A stretch of 64,000 bases of DNA from NCBI RefSeq assembly GCF_000012985.1, contig NC_007645.1, forward strand, positions 558,001 to 622,000, written 5' to 3'. A program made the position numbers and the translations under genes. The notes under the pieces were generated by a model. The model saw only the letters and a list, made by a program, of their open reading frames with translations, searched no databases and was not told the origin of the DNA. This stretch comes from Hahella chejuensis KCTC 2396 (GTDB taxonomy: Bacteria > Pseudomonadota > Gammaproteobacteria > Pseudomonadales > Oleiphilaceae). Positions within the stretch are counted from its first letter, which is position 1. Each line of letters begins with the position of its first letter. This document shows, piece after piece, positions 1 to 9,128 of this stretch.

Positions 1-1329
1 GTCGATAGAGACCGCCATTTCGTTGATCGCCGCGGATGCGCCGGCGATTTCCTGCGCCTGGTGCTCGGAAGCGTCGGCCAGATGCATCGCAGTCGCCTGG
101 GTTTCCTGGGCTGCGCCCGCCACCCGTACAGCGGTTTCGTTAATGGAGGTTACCAACTGACGCATCTGGTCGATCGCGAAGTTGATGGAGTCGGCGATCG
201 CGCCCGTGAAGTCCTCGGTTACCGTCGCCTCTGTAGTCAGGTCGCCGTCCGCGAGGTCGGCCAGTTCGTCCAGCAGTCGCAGGATCGCGTTCTGGTTCTG
301 CTCGTTCTGAGAAGCCTCTTTTTCGTAACGCTTTTTGGATTCCTGAGAACCAATGTAGAAGATGATCAAGATCGCAACGATGATGAGGAACAGCAGGGCG
401 TATCCCATTTCGTCACTAACCAGACGGCCTTCAGCCTGAGTCTGGAATACTTCGTTCAGTTTGGAGGTTTCGGTCAACAGCGCCTGTGATTTTTCAAAGA
501 TGTTGTTGGCGGCTTCACGCACCCGGAACAGTTCAGGGGACGTTTCAAGAATGGTGTCTACGTTTTCGTTAACGAATTCGAACAGCTCCGCGATGGCTTC
601 CAGACCGAAGGTGGCGTCTTCGTCAGCCACTTTGGTGATGCCCATAACCTGGTTGCCTTCAACCATCCCGTTCAGTACGCGACCGAACAAGTTTACGTCG
701 CGGCCGAAACGGTCCGCTGCGGTTACCGCGTCCTCGCCACCGGCGAGTACTTTGTTAACGCTTCGTACAATACGTTCCGCCAGCAGTGACTGACGCTGGG
801 CTACCGCGACCTGATCGGCGGGCGCATTGTTTTCCAAAAGAATCTGTACAACGTCGTCATACTCAACCTGTAGCTGGGGAATGGTGTCGTTGAGTGTGAT
901 GGCGACCTGGTGCAACTGCAGAACGGTGTCTTTGGAGCCGAGGATCTGGTCCGCCGCTTCACGTACGTCGTCCCACAAGCCGGTTACGTTAGACATCTGC
1001 ACGCTTTCAACGGCAGGCAGATTACGCTCAGGGTTGCCTTTGGTTAGATAATCCCACAAACGTTGGAAGTCGTCCCGGGAGCGGCGCAATTCTTCGAAAG
1101 CCTCCGATTTACCGTCCGCGGCCTCCGAGGAGTTCTTTGCGATCTCCTGAGAAAGTACCCGCAGCTCGGAAGCGTAACTGATGTACGTCTTATCCTGACT
1201 CGCGTTAAGGTTTACCGTAAATATAACGTAGAGAAGGGCGATTACCGCCACAATCACCACGCCATACATGGCTAGCTGAATAGGGTTCGCACCCTGTCCG
1301 GACGAAGTTTTTCCAGATATTGATATCAT
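1..1329 (-). CDS. pilJ: PilJ-type methyl-accepting chemotaxis protein (partial, C-terminus outside window)
   Basis: The frame opens at the ATG ending at 1329 and runs to the window edge without a stop (443 codons), so the C-terminal signalling tip is missing. The product starts MISISGKTSSG. It has a membrane segment near residues 18-40, a long periplasmic region, and a second membrane segment near residue 308 (ALLFLIIVAILIIFYIG). A HAMP-like linker and the beginning of a methyl-accepting coiled coil follow. PilJ is the membrane receptor of the Pil-Chp system that controls type IV pili and twitching. It lies downstream of pilG, pilH and pilI on the same strand, the standard order. A 7-bp-stem hairpin sits in the pilI-pilJ gap at 1368-1386. 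Identity is by context and architecture and is quite secure. Confidence 0.9.
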   Translation of the reverse strand, partial: MISISGKTSSGQGANPIQLAMYGVVIVAVIALLYVIFTVNLNASQDKTYISYASELRVLSQEIAKNSSEAADGKSEAFEELRRSRDDFQRLWDYLTKGNPERNLPAVESVQMSNVTGLWDDVREAADQILGSKDTVLQLHQVAITLNDTIPQLQVEYDDVVQILLENNAPADQVAVAQRQSLLAERIVRSVNKVLAGGEDAVTAADRFGRDVNLFGRVLNGMVEGNQVMGITKVADEDATFGLEAIAELFEFVNENVDTILETSPELFRVREAANNIFEKSQALLTETSKLNEVFQTQAEGRLVSDEMGYALLFLIIVAILIIFYIGSQESKKRYEKEASQNEQNQNAILRLLDELADLADGDLTTEATVTEDFTGAIADSINFAIDQMRQLVTSINETAVRVAGAAQETQATAMHLADASEHQAQEIAGASAAINEMAVSID

Positions 1330-1406
1330 TGCTTTGGCTCCCCAGCCTTTTCAACTCTAACCATCTAACAGCGTAGCAGACGCTGTAATAGCTGCGCAGC
1401 GATTTC

Positions 1407-1949
1407 TCACTGCGCTACGTTTATGAAATTGGAATCTGCCACCAGACTGGTCGTATCGAATACAATCCAGCGTTCGTTACTACGGGCGTAAAAGCCGCTT
1501 ACATAAGGTCTCAGCACTTCCGGGATATCCGGCGCGTCCTTTTGGAAGCTGTCCACCGGGAAGTACTGCATGCCAAGCACGCCGTCCACTATCAGGCCGC
1601 TGAAAACATCGCCCTGTTCAATGACCAATACGCGCCTGTTTCTCGTGCTGCGGGTTTGTTGCGGCAGCTCGAAGAAAGAAGTCAGGTCCATTATAGGAAG
1701 AAGCCGCCCACGTACGTTGGCGACGCCCTGCATCCAGGTTTTAACGCCCGGAATCTGTGTGAAACGGGGGACCGGGAGGATTTCAACCACCTCTCCCATT
1801 GCTGCGACGAAGTGAAGTCCCGCCAGAGAGAAACCGATTCCGTTCCACAACTCAATGACGTCTTCCTGCGCAGGCAAACCCTCTGCTAAGGCCTTGCTCT
1901 TGGCTTCAATCTCGGCAAGTACGGCAAACGGGTCCGTAGTAATTGACAT
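1407..1949 (-). CDS. pilI: PilI, CheW-like adaptor of the Pil-Chp system
   Basis: This 180-residue protein is a single CheW-like domain. Residues about 45-170 carry the typical segments FTQIPGVKTWMQGVANVRGR and LPIMDLTSFF, followed by RVLVIEQGDVFSGLIVDGV. The family links the receptor PilJ to the histidine kinase ChpA/PilL in the cytoplasm. It sits between pilH (19 bp upstream) and pilJ on the same strand and is probably co-transcribed with them. Length and start (MSITTDPFAVL) fit the family. The kinase gene expected after pilJ would lie outside the window. Confidence 0.9.
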   Translation of the reverse strand: MSITTDPFAVLAEIEAKSKALAEGLPAQEDVIELWNGIGFSLAGLHFVAAMGEVVEILPVPRFTQIPGVKTWMQGVANVRGRLLPIMDLTSFFELPQQTRSTRNRRVLVIEQGDVFSGLIVDGVLGMQYFPVDSFQKDAPDIPEVLRPYVSGFYARSNERWIVFDTTSLVADSNFINVAQ

Positions 1950-1967
1950 GATAAAAAGTGGCTCCGC

Positions 1968-2330
1968 CTATCTGATGAGCTCGTTGATCGTATTGATCAG
2001 ATCGCTTTCATTGACAGGTTTGACCAGATAGCCCTTGGCGCCCTGACGCGTACCCCATACGCGGTCAGTTTCCTGGTCTTTGGTAGTGACGATGACCACC
2101 GGAATATTGGCGGTTTCTTCTGCGCGAGTCAGCTGACGAGTCGCCTGAAAACCGTTCAATCCGGGCATAACGACGTCCATCAGGACGAGGTCAGGTTTTT
2201 CCGAGCGGGCCAGCGCCACGCCGTCGGCGCCGTTGTCGGCGGTTAAGATTTCGTGTTGATGCTTTTCCAGTATGCTTGAGATCTTGCGGACCTCAGTTGG
2301 CGAATCATCTACGATAAGTATGCGAGCCAT
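1968..2330 (-). CDS. pilH: PilH, CheY-like response regulator
   Basis: A single receiver domain of 120 residues with the acidic pair in LIVDDSPTEV, the phospho-acceptor Asp in DLVLMDVVMPG (about residue 52), the conserved Thr in VVIVTTKDQE, and the Lys in YLVKPVNESDL. There is no output domain, so it acts by protein contact. In pseudomonads PilH counterbalances PilG in control of pilus retraction. It lies 59 bp downstream of pilG and 18 bp upstream of pilI, all on the minus strand. Confidence 0.92.
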   Translation of the reverse strand: MARILIVDDSPTEVRKISSILEKHQHEILTADNGADGVALARSEKPDLVLMDVVMPGLNGFQATRQLTRAEETANIPVVIVTTKDQETDRVWGTRQGAKGYLVKPVNESDLINTINELIR

Positions 2331-2389
2331 AATTCCCCCGAAAACTCATGTGTAACCCTGTAAAAAAAGTGTAGCTTAATAAACTGACA

Positions 2390-2776
2390 TCATTTCTTCG
2401 GCAAATGATTTCGAATTGTACCCAGTAGTTCGTCCTTGCTGAAAGGCTTGGTTAAATACTGGTCCGACCCCACAATGCGTCCCTTGGCCTTGTCGAAGAG
2501 TCCGTCTTTGCTTGAGAGCATGATAACGGGAGTGCTCTTGAATGCGCTGTTGTTTTTGATAAGCGCGCAGGTCTGGTAGCCGTCGAGCCGGGGCATCATT
2601 ATATCGACAAAAATGATGTCCGGGTGAGAATCGGCGATTTTTGCCAAGGCGTCGAAACCGTCTGTCGCGGTAATTACAGTGCAGCCGACTTTTTTCAGAA
2701 GCGTTTCGGCCGTGCGACGAATCGTCTTACTATCGTCAATCACCATAATTTTGAGGTTTTCAAAGTTATCTTCCAT
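2390..2776 (-). CDS. pilG: PilG, CheY-like response regulator
   Basis: A 128-residue stand-alone receiver domain. It shows MVIDDSKTIRRTAE (acidic pocket), DIIFVDIMMPRLDGYQTC (phospho-acceptor Asp about residue 57), VIMLSSKDG (Ser switch residue) and YLTKPFSKDEL (conserved Lys). It is the first gene of the pilGHIJ run on the minus strand and is divergent from gshB, which is the usual pseudomonad arrangement. In Pil-Chp systems PilG is phosphorylated by the PilL/ChpA kinase and promotes pilus extension and cAMP signalling. Transcription probably begins in the 2777-3157 gap. Confidence 0.92.
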   Translation of the reverse strand: MEDNFENLKIMVIDDSKTIRRTAETLLKKVGCTVITATDGFDALAKIADSHPDIIFVDIMMPRLDGYQTCALIKNNSAFKSTPVIMLSSKDGLFDKAKGRIVGSDQYLTKPFSKDELLGTIRNHLPKK

Positions 2777-3157
2777 CTCAATATGGCCCTGGTAATGAGG
2801 TCATGTTTTCGTTGTGTGAGTCACTAATTCGGCTGGCTGATTTACGTCGGAAAGCGGCGTCAGACATGTTAATGGCTTTTTTAACATAGAATTACAACGC
2901 AATCTATAAGTAAATACTATTTATAGTTCAGATGCCCAGTAAGGCAAAGAAAATCTTTGTGTATAAATGTCACAAAACCACTAACGACCTTAACAATTGG
3001 AACCTGACTACCTTTTAATTAGCAGATTAGTACAGAAAATAAGATAGTACAGAAGTGGGCTTTGGGCCCGGAAAGTGGCATCATTATGCCCGCCCGATTG
3101 CCGGGCGCCCAGTTAATTTTTGCAACCGTCTTTTAACGCATTTAAGTAGGTGCGGAT
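2777..3157. other. Intergenic region between divergent pilG and gshB
   Basis: This 381-bp gap separates two divergent operons and must hold both promoters. It is AT-rich around 2870-3050, and a short GC-rich inverted repeat is visible around 3088-3110 (gcccg...cgggc). No convincing gene, tRNA or sharply matching -35/-10 pair was identified by eye. Confidence 0.5.
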
Positions 3158-4126
3158 ATGACTATCAGGTTGGGTGTGGTGATGGACCCTATCGCCGACA
3201 TCAACGTTAAAAAGGACAGCACGCTCGCCATGCTGTTGGCGGCCCAGAAACGGGGCTGGTCTCTGTACTATATGCAGCAGGACGATCTGTATCTTGAGCA
3301 GGGGCGGGCCTATGCGCGGATGCGCACGCTGAAGGTGGCGGACGACCCCTCCAAGTGGTTCGAAATACAGGATGAGTTCGTGGATGCGCTGGCGACTCTG
3401 GACCTGATACTGATGCGTAAAGATCCGCCAGTGGATAGCGAGTTCGTGTTCGCCACCCATATCCTGGAAGCTGCGGAACGTGAGGGCGCGCTGGTCGTCA
3501 ATCGACCTCAGAGTCTGCGCGACTGCAACGAAAAACTATTCGCCACCCAGTTCCCTGATCTGTGCCCGCCTGTTTTGGTCAGTCGCGACGTAATGCGCCT
3601 GCGCCGCTTTTTTGCGGAGCATGAGGACGTGGTGTTCAAGCCGTTGGACGGGATGGGAGGCAAGTCTATCTTTCGGGTGAAAACAGGGGACTTTAACCTT
3701 GGCGTTATTCTCGAAACACTCACGGACAATGGACGTCGCCAGATTATGGCGCAACGCTATTTGCCTGAAATCAAGCAAGGCGACAAGCGCATTCTGATGA
3801 TCAACGGCGAACCTGTTCCGTACGCTTTGGCGCGTATCCCCGCGCAGGGCGAAAACCGCGGCAATCTGGCGGTGGGTGGGAGCGGCGAAGGTCGCGAATT
3901 GACGGATCGGGATAAAGATATTTGCGCGCGCGTTGGGCCGGTATTAAGAGAGAAAGGTCTGCACTTTGTCGGACTGGATGTAATTGGCGACTACCTCACA
4001 GAAATAAATGTCACTAGTCCTACCTGTATAAGAGAGTTGGATAAACTTTATCATTTGGATATAGCGGGACAATTAATGGATTATTTGTCGTCTTTATTAA
4101 AGTCACGTCGGGATATTGTTGTTTAA
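3158..4126 (+). CDS. gshB: Glutathione synthetase
   Basis: A 322-residue ATP-grasp ligase that joins gamma-glutamylcysteine and glycine to make glutathione in the cytosol. Family signatures are visible: RLGVVMDPIADINVKKDS at the N-terminus, VNRPQSLRDCNEKLFA, the ATP-grasp segment VVFKPLDGMGGKSIFR, and FVGLDVIGDYLTEINVTSPT near the C-terminus. Length matches the family. It begins the plus-strand run gshB-tonB-yqgE-ruvX-pyrRBC', an order well known from Pseudomonas. The next gene starts 6 bp after its stop, so translation is likely coupled. Confidence 0.96.
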   Translation: MTIRLGVVMDPIADINVKKDSTLAMLLAAQKRGWSLYYMQQDDLYLEQGRAYARMRTLKVADDPSKWFEIQDEFVDALATLDLILMRKDPPVDSEFVFATHILEAAEREGALVVNRPQSLRDCNEKLFATQFPDLCPPVLVSRDVMRLRRFFAEHEDVVFKPLDGMGGKSIFRVKTGDFNLGVILETLTDNGRRQIMAQRYLPEIKQGDKRILMINGEPVPYALARIPAQGENRGNLAVGGSGEGRELTDRDKDICARVGPVLREKGLHFVGLDVIGDYLTEINVTSPTCIRELDKLYHLDIAGQLMDYLSSLLKSRRDIVV

Positions 4127-4132
4127 ATAGAT

Positions 4133-5026
4133 ATGAGTGATAAGTCGCTTTCTTCTCCGGCTGCGGGAGTCACCGCTTTTGATCGCCTGGGTTTTTGTAT
4201 GTTCTTCGCCATCGCCGTGCATGCGGCGATTGTGTTGGGAATTACCTTTACTATCGAACCAGAGCGCCCTGTGCCCCTGACAGTCGAGGTCACCCTGGCT
4301 CAATTTGATGATAAAGAAGAACCGGAAGACGCCGATTTCCTCGCGCAGTCGAATCAAAAAGGCAGCGGCTCGGAAGAAGATAAGAAAGAACTCACTACCA
4401 CTGAGCAGGCGGACTTTCGTGATATAGAAACCCATGAAGTCGCGCAGCTACAGCCTGAGGCGGTAAAACCCAGGGAAGCCTCAGCTGAGCGACAGGTGGT
4501 TGCGAACAAGACCTCCAATCGTGACATGAGCATGTCGGAAAAGCCGAAGAAGGATAACCCCGAAGAGGCTCCCCCGGAAGAGCGCAGTCAGTTGTTGCAG
4601 CGTAGTCTGGAGATCGCCAGCTTGGAGGCGAAGCTTTCCGAGCAGCAACAGGCGTACGCCAAGCGTCCGCGTGTGACGCGACTGACGGCGGTATCGGCGA
4701 GAAAGACCGCCAGCGCCTATTACATGGAAGAGTGGCGTCGGGAATTGGAGCGCATCGGCAACATCAACTATCCGGAAGAAGCCCGTAAGCGCAAGCTGGA
4801 AGGGAAAGTTCGCGTAGCCGTCATCATTGAGCCGGATGGTCAGGTTCAGGAAATAAATATCCTGGCTTCCTCCGGCGCCAAGATATTGGACGACGCGGTG
4901 ATCCGTATTATCCGTCTCGCTGAGCCCTTCCCACCGTTCACCGAAGAGATGCGTAAGGAGTCTGACCTGTTGGAGATCATCCGCACCTTCTCTTTTGGCG
5001 AGCGCATGTACGCCACTGATTCGTGA
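4133..5026 (+). CDS. TonB-like energy transducer
   Basis: A 297-residue inner-membrane protein. One N-terminal membrane segment (about residues 20-40) is followed by an acidic, Glu/Lys/Pro-rich periplasmic linker. The C-terminal TonB domain includes YPEEARKRKLEGKVRVAVII and the segment ILDDAVIRIIRLAEPFPPF. Such proteins couple the proton motive force, through ExbB/ExbD, to outer-membrane receptors. No exbB or exbD is nearby. The position between gshB and yqgE is the same as the tonB-like gene of pseudomonads (sometimes called tonB3, with a reported link to twitching motility). That association is family knowledge, not something the sequence proves. Confidence 0.88.
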   Translation: MSDKSLSSPAAGVTAFDRLGFCMFFAIAVHAAIVLGITFTIEPERPVPLTVEVTLAQFDDKEEPEDADFLAQSNQKGSGSEEDKKELTTTEQADFRDIETHEVAQLQPEAVKPREASAERQVVANKTSNRDMSMSEKPKKDNPEEAPPEERSQLLQRSLEIASLEAKLSEQQQAYAKRPRVTRLTAVSARKTASAYYMEEWRRELERIGNINYPEEARKRKLEGKVRVAVIIEPDGQVQEINILASSGAKILDDAVIRIIRLAEPFPPFTEEMRKESDLLEIIRTFSFGERMYATDS

Positions 5027-5033
5027 GAACTTT

Positions 5034-5076
5034 CCGGTTAATTCCTATGGTTTTTTGCCGCATAGGGGTTAACTGG
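5034..5076 (+). other. Imperfect hairpin between tonB-like gene and yqgE
   Basis: The arms CCGGTTAA (5034-5041) and TTAACTGG (5069-5076), plus the inner pair CCTATG (5044-5049) and CATAGG (5061-5066), form a long stem with an 11-base loop. No U-tract follows, so this is not a classical terminator. It may be an mRNA processing or stability element. Confidence 0.45.
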
Positions 5077-5120
5077 TTTATGCTTAGAACTATACAGGCA
5101 GTTAAAAAGGCCGCAACTGC

Positions 5121-5678
5121 ATGAGTTCATCAATGTCTACATTACGCAATCAATTTCTGATTGCCATGCCTCACCTCAAGGACCCTAATTTCGAGGGGAC
5201 CATCAGCTATATATGCGACCATAACGACGAAGGCGCCATGGGAATCGTCATCAATCGGCCTTTGGATATCCGGCTTAGCGATATGTTGGCGCAACTTGAA
5301 CTGGGCGGAGAAGGCATCGCCATGCCGGTGTATTCCGGCGGTCCCGTGCAGATTGAGCGCGGTTTCGTTCTACATTCGCCTCTTGGCGACTGGCAGTCCT
5401 CCATTGAGATCGCTCCTGACATTTGCATTACTACTTCCAAAGACATTCTGGAGGCTATGGCTCGCGGCGTCGGCCCGGATCGTACACTCGTGGCGCTTGG
5501 CTATGCGGGGTGGGGCGCCGGCCAACTGGAGAAGGAAATCTCCAACAATTTCTGGATCACCTGTCCCGCTGACTCCGCTATCATTTTCCGTACGCCGGAC
5601 AGTGAAAAAGTCGTTTCCGCATTGGGACGGGTGGGCATTGATTATCACCGTCTCTCGTCGATTTCCGGGCATGCTTGA
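5121..5678 (+). CDS. yqgE: YqgE/AlgH family protein
   Basis: A 185-residue DUF179/UPF0301 protein. Conserved segments are LRNQFLIAMPHLKDPNFEG, TISYICDHNDEGAMGIVINR, PVYSGGPVQIERGFVLH and ALGYAGWGAGQLEKEI. In Pseudomonas the family member is called AlgH and was reported to affect alginate gene expression; the biochemical function is unknown. An upstream AAGG lies about 10 bases from ATG 5121, and a second ATG at 5133 is possible. It precedes ruvX, a conserved pairing. Confidence 0.93.
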   Translation: MSSSMSTLRNQFLIAMPHLKDPNFEGTISYICDHNDEGAMGIVINRPLDIRLSDMLAQLELGGEGIAMPVYSGGPVQIERGFVLHSPLGDWQSSIEIAPDICITTSKDILEAMARGVGPDRTLVALGYAGWGAGQLEKEISNNFWITCPADSAIIFRTPDSEKVVSALGRVGIDYHRLSSISGHA

Positions 5679-5721
5679 AGCTTTGGCGCAGAGGACGTTC
5701 GGGAGGTTCGACGTATAGTTT

Positions 5722-6198
5722 ATGGCGACAGTGGTTGGTTTTGATTTCGGGCTTAAGCGCTTTGGCGCGGCTGTCGGACAGTCGGTATCGATGACGGCTT
5801 CTCCGCTCAAGGAAATTCCCGCTCAGGACGGCATCCCCCGATGGGAGGCGATTGAAGCGCTGTTGGAAGAATGGAAACCTGCGCTGGTCATCGTGGGAGA
5901 ACCTTTGAATATGGACGGCAGCGTCAGTGAAATGGCGTTGCGCGCCAGGAAATTCGCCCGGCGTTTGCACGGAAGATATAATCTGCGCGTCGAAATGGCG
6001 GACGAGCGACTCACCAGCAGCGAAGCCAAATCCATGGTGAGAGAGCGCTACGGGCAGCGCGACTTCGGACGTTTCGCGGTGGATTCCATCGCCGCGGTCT
6101 TTATCGTGGAAAGCTGGCTGGAAGCCCACGCCGACAACCTGGACGCATTTCTTCATCCTCCTCGTAAACAAGGAAAATCCAATGACATCATTGATTGA
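5722..6198 (+). CDS. ruvX: RuvX/YqgF Holliday-junction resolvase-like nuclease
   Basis: A 158-residue RNase H-fold protein starting MATVVGFDFGLKRFGAAVGQ, with the catalytic Asp of the GFDFGLKR motif. VEMADERLTSSEAKS and the acidic segment FAVDSIAAVFIVESWL (DSxAA) follow. The family acts in 16S rRNA 5' end processing (YqgF/RuvX) and has been proposed as an alternative resolvase. It lies 43 bp after yqgE and overlaps pyrR by 17 bp, consistent with one transcript. Confidence 0.93.
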   Translation: MATVVGFDFGLKRFGAAVGQSVSMTASPLKEIPAQDGIPRWEAIEALLEEWKPALVIVGEPLNMDGSVSEMALRARKFARRLHGRYNLRVEMADERLTSSEAKSMVRERYGQRDFGRFAVDSIAAVFIVESWLEAHADNLDAFLHPPRKQGKSNDIID

Positions 6199-6697
6199 TG
6201 TTGATGCGGCCATGCGGGACATGGCCGAAAAACTCAAACTGCTCTGCGCGGAACGCAATATAGATAAGCCTGCGCTCGTCGGCATTCATACTGGCGGCGT
6301 ATGGGTTGCGCGACGATTGCAAAGCCTGTTGGGCTGGGATGGTCCGGTGGGCGAGCTGGATATCTCATTTTACCGCGACGACTTCACCCGCATCGGCTTG
6401 AACCCCAAGGTTAAAGCCTCTTCTTTGCCTTTCGAAACAGAAGGTCGGGACGTGGTGCTGGTGGACGACGTGATTATGAGCGGAAGAACGATTCGGGCCG
6501 CCATGAACGAACTTTTTGACTTTGGCCGGCCGGCAAGTATCCTTCTCGTCGCGCTCATGGATGTGGGCGGTCGCGACCTTCCCATACAGCCGGATGTGGT
6601 CGGCGCCAGCCGACGGTTACAGTCAAATCAACGTGTGAAACTGCTGGGGCCGGACCCTCTTGCGGTGGAGCTGCGGGAGAAAACAGGCTCCAGCTGA
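6182..6697 (+). CDS. pyrR: PyrR: uracil phosphoribosyltransferase / pyr regulator
   Basis: A 171-residue type I phosphoribosyltransferase. The PRPP-binding loop is DVVLVDDVIMSGRTIRAAMN, preceded by ALVGIHTGGVWVARRL and followed by LMDVGGRDLPIQPDVVG. The ATG at 6182 has an AAGGA 7 bases upstream inside ruvX. In Gram-positives PyrR binds pyr mRNA to cause attenuation. In pseudomonads the homologue lies next to pyrB and its regulatory role is described differently. No attenuator was identified before pyrB here. Confidence 0.93.
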   Translation: MTSLIDVDAAMRDMAEKLKLLCAERNIDKPALVGIHTGGVWVARRLQSLLGWDGPVGELDISFYRDDFTRIGLNPKVKASSLPFETEGRDVVLVDDVIMSGRTIRAAMNELFDFGRPASILLVALMDVGGRDLPIQPDVVGASRRLQSNQRVKLLGPDPLAVELREKTGSS

Positions 6698-6756
6698 AAG
6701 ACCTTGGCGACAAGTTCACACATGGGCGAAATCCATCAACCTGAGAATTGATTTCC

Positions 6757-7761
6757 ATGCCTCGCATAGACGACGAACTCAGTCCCCTGCAGTTGAACAG
6801 GTTTCAGCAACTTCGACATTTTCTGACCATCGAAGGGCTGAGCCGGAAGCATCTCACGGACATCCTGGACACGGCGGATACTTTTATTGAAGTCGGCTCC
6901 AGATCAATCAAGAAAGTTCCTTTACTCCGCGGCAAAACCGTCGCCAATTTATTCTTCGAAGCAAGCACCCGCACCCGCACTACCTTTGAATTGGCCGCCA
7001 AACGTTTGTCGGCGGATGTTCTGAATATCAACATCACCACCTCGGCCACCAGCAAAGGCGAATCCTTGTCCGACATGCTGCGCAATTTGGAAGCGATGGC
7101 GGTGGATATGTTTGTGGTGCGTCACGCTCAGAGCGGCGCGCCGCATTTCATCGCTAAATCGGTGACGCCAAGAGTCTCGGTCATTAACGCTGGCGATGGC
7201 CGTCATGCGCACCCGACCCAGGCGATGTTGGATATGCTGACCATTCGCCAACATAAGCATAAGTTTGAAGGGCTGAAGGTCGCCATCGTGGGAGATATTC
7301 TGCACTCGCGAGTCGCGCGATCACAAATTCAGGCCCTTAACCTGCTTGGCGCCGAAGAAGTTCGGGTCATTGCGCCAGATACGCTGCTGCCGCCTTATAT
7401 TGATCAGTTTGGCGTCAAAGTATTCAGCTCGATGAAAGAAGGCATGCGGGACGTTGACGTAGTGATCATGCTGCGTTTGCAGAAAGAACGTATGGAAGGC
7501 GCTTTGCTGCCCAGCGAGCAGGAATTTTTCCGTCTTTACGGCTTGTCCCAGGACAAACTGGCATTGGCCAAGCCTGATGCGATTGTCATGCATCCCGGAC
7601 CGATTAACCGCGGTGTGGAGATAGAGTCCGCAGTCGCTGACGGTCCGCAATCCGTTATATTGAACCAGGTGACTAATGGCATTGCGGTGCGGATGGCGGT
7701 CATGTCCATGGCGATGAGCGGCCAGATAGCTGAATTGACAGCGGATGAGGAGGTTGCGTGA
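6757..7761 (+). CDS. pyrB: Aspartate carbamoyltransferase catalytic chain
   Basis: The enzyme forms carbamoyl-aspartate from carbamoyl phosphate and aspartate, the first committed step of UMP synthesis. Visible motifs are [20 protein letters not shown] (carbamoyl-phosphate site), [40 protein letters not shown] and [13 protein letters not shown]. The ATG at 6757 ([10 protein letters not shown]) matches pseudomonad PyrB N-termini better than the in-frame TTG at 6748. It ends in a GTGA overlap with the pyrC' start. This ATCase class (PyrB with a DHOase-like partner) forms a dodecamer. Confidence 0.96.
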
Positions 7762-9053
7762 GCGGGCGGGTACACATAAAAGGCGGTCGAATTATCGATC
7801 CGTCTCAAAGTCTGGACGCTGTGTCGGACTTATATATTGCTGATGGAGAAGTCGTCGCGATCGGCGCGGCGCCAGCCGACTTCCAGGCAGATATGGTGAT
7901 TGACGCCGCCGGTTCCTGGGTGACGCCTGGATTGGTAGACCTGTGCGCTTATTTGCGCGAGCCGGGCTATGAACATAAAGCAAACATCGCCAGCGAGTCG
8001 CTGGCCGCAGTGAAGGGCGGCTTTACGACGCTATGCTGCCCTCCGGCGACATCGCCAGTCAATGACACCGCGGCGGTGACCAATCTCATATACGATCAGG
8101 CGTTGACCGCGGGTAAGGCGAAGATACTGCCTATTGGCGCAATGACCAAAGGGTTGGCCGGAGAGCAACTGAGCGAAATGCACGCGTTGCGAGAGGCCGG
8201 CTGCGTTGGCGTTTCCAATCTGCGCTATCCTTTCCGGGACAATCAGGTCATGAAACGCTGCCTGGAATACGCCTGCTCTCAGGATATTACGGTATTCGTA
8301 TGCCCGGAAGATTATGCGTTGGCGAAAGACGGCTGCGTTCATGAAGGCGCCACCAGCGGATTGCTGGGCCTGAGCGGCATTCCCGCCATTGCGGAAACCA
8401 TGGCGGTGGCGCAGTGGCTGATTCTGGTGGAGGAAACCGAAGCGCGGATACACCTTGGGCAATTATCCTGCGCGAAATCGGTCGAGCTGGTCGCAGACGC
8501 CAAACGTCGCGGCCTGAAAGTCACCTGTGACGTGGCGCTGGCGAACCTGATTTATACCGATGCCGTGATCAAAGACTTCAATCCTGCGTTTCACGTGCGC
8601 CCTCCGCTGCGACGGGAGGAAGACCGTAAGGCATTGCTGAATGGTGTGAACGAGGGCGTGATCGACGCTATTTGTTCTCATCATCAGCCTCATGAAAGCG
8701 CAGCCAAGCTGGCTCCGTTTGCGGAAACCCGCTCAGGCATGTCGGTGATTGAAACGGTGCTGCCGCAGATTCTTGCGTTGACGACGGCAGGCGAGCTGCG
8801 CCTGGAAGCGGCGATGCGGGCGCTGACGTCAGGGCCGGCGCAGGTGCTGGAGCTATCTATGGGGAGTTTGCAGATTGGAAGCGCAGCGGATGTGGCGTTG
8901 ATAGATCCGACTGCGAGGTGGCTGGTGACTGAGACCGATCTGGTGTCCAAAGGCAAGAATTGCCCATGGCTGGATACGGAAGTGGTTGGATTGGCCTATA
9001 AAACCATTGTGGAAGGACGTGTAGTGTATGATCGCTCGTTGATGATGGAGTAG
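7758..9053 (+). CDS. pyrC': PyrC', non-catalytic dihydroorotase-like subunit of ATCase
   Basis: A 431-residue amidohydrolase-fold protein that starts at GTG 7758, overlapping pyrB by 4 bp. It aligns with dihydroorotase ([40 protein letters not shown]). The metal-binding HxH that should follow GLVD is replaced by Cys-Ala-Tyr at residues 63-65, so hydrolytic activity is not expected. This is the pattern of the PyrC' pseudo-dihydroorotase of pseudomonads, which is needed to assemble active ATCase with PyrB. A catalytic PyrC must be encoded elsewhere. Confidence 0.93.
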
Positions 9054-9128
9054 CATACAACGTTCACTTATCGAGGCGGTTGTCAGATTTGACGAGACAA
9101 TGACGATTTGATTGAAGGAGGTTGACGA

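Noticed and set aside
61-1275. Plus-strand ORFs of 70-142 codons
   Set aside because: They are opposite the pilJ reading frame, which is open for 443 codons and has clear domain features.
6748-6756. TTG at 6748 as pyrB start
   Set aside because: ATG 6757 matches the family N-terminus and adds no unsupported residues.
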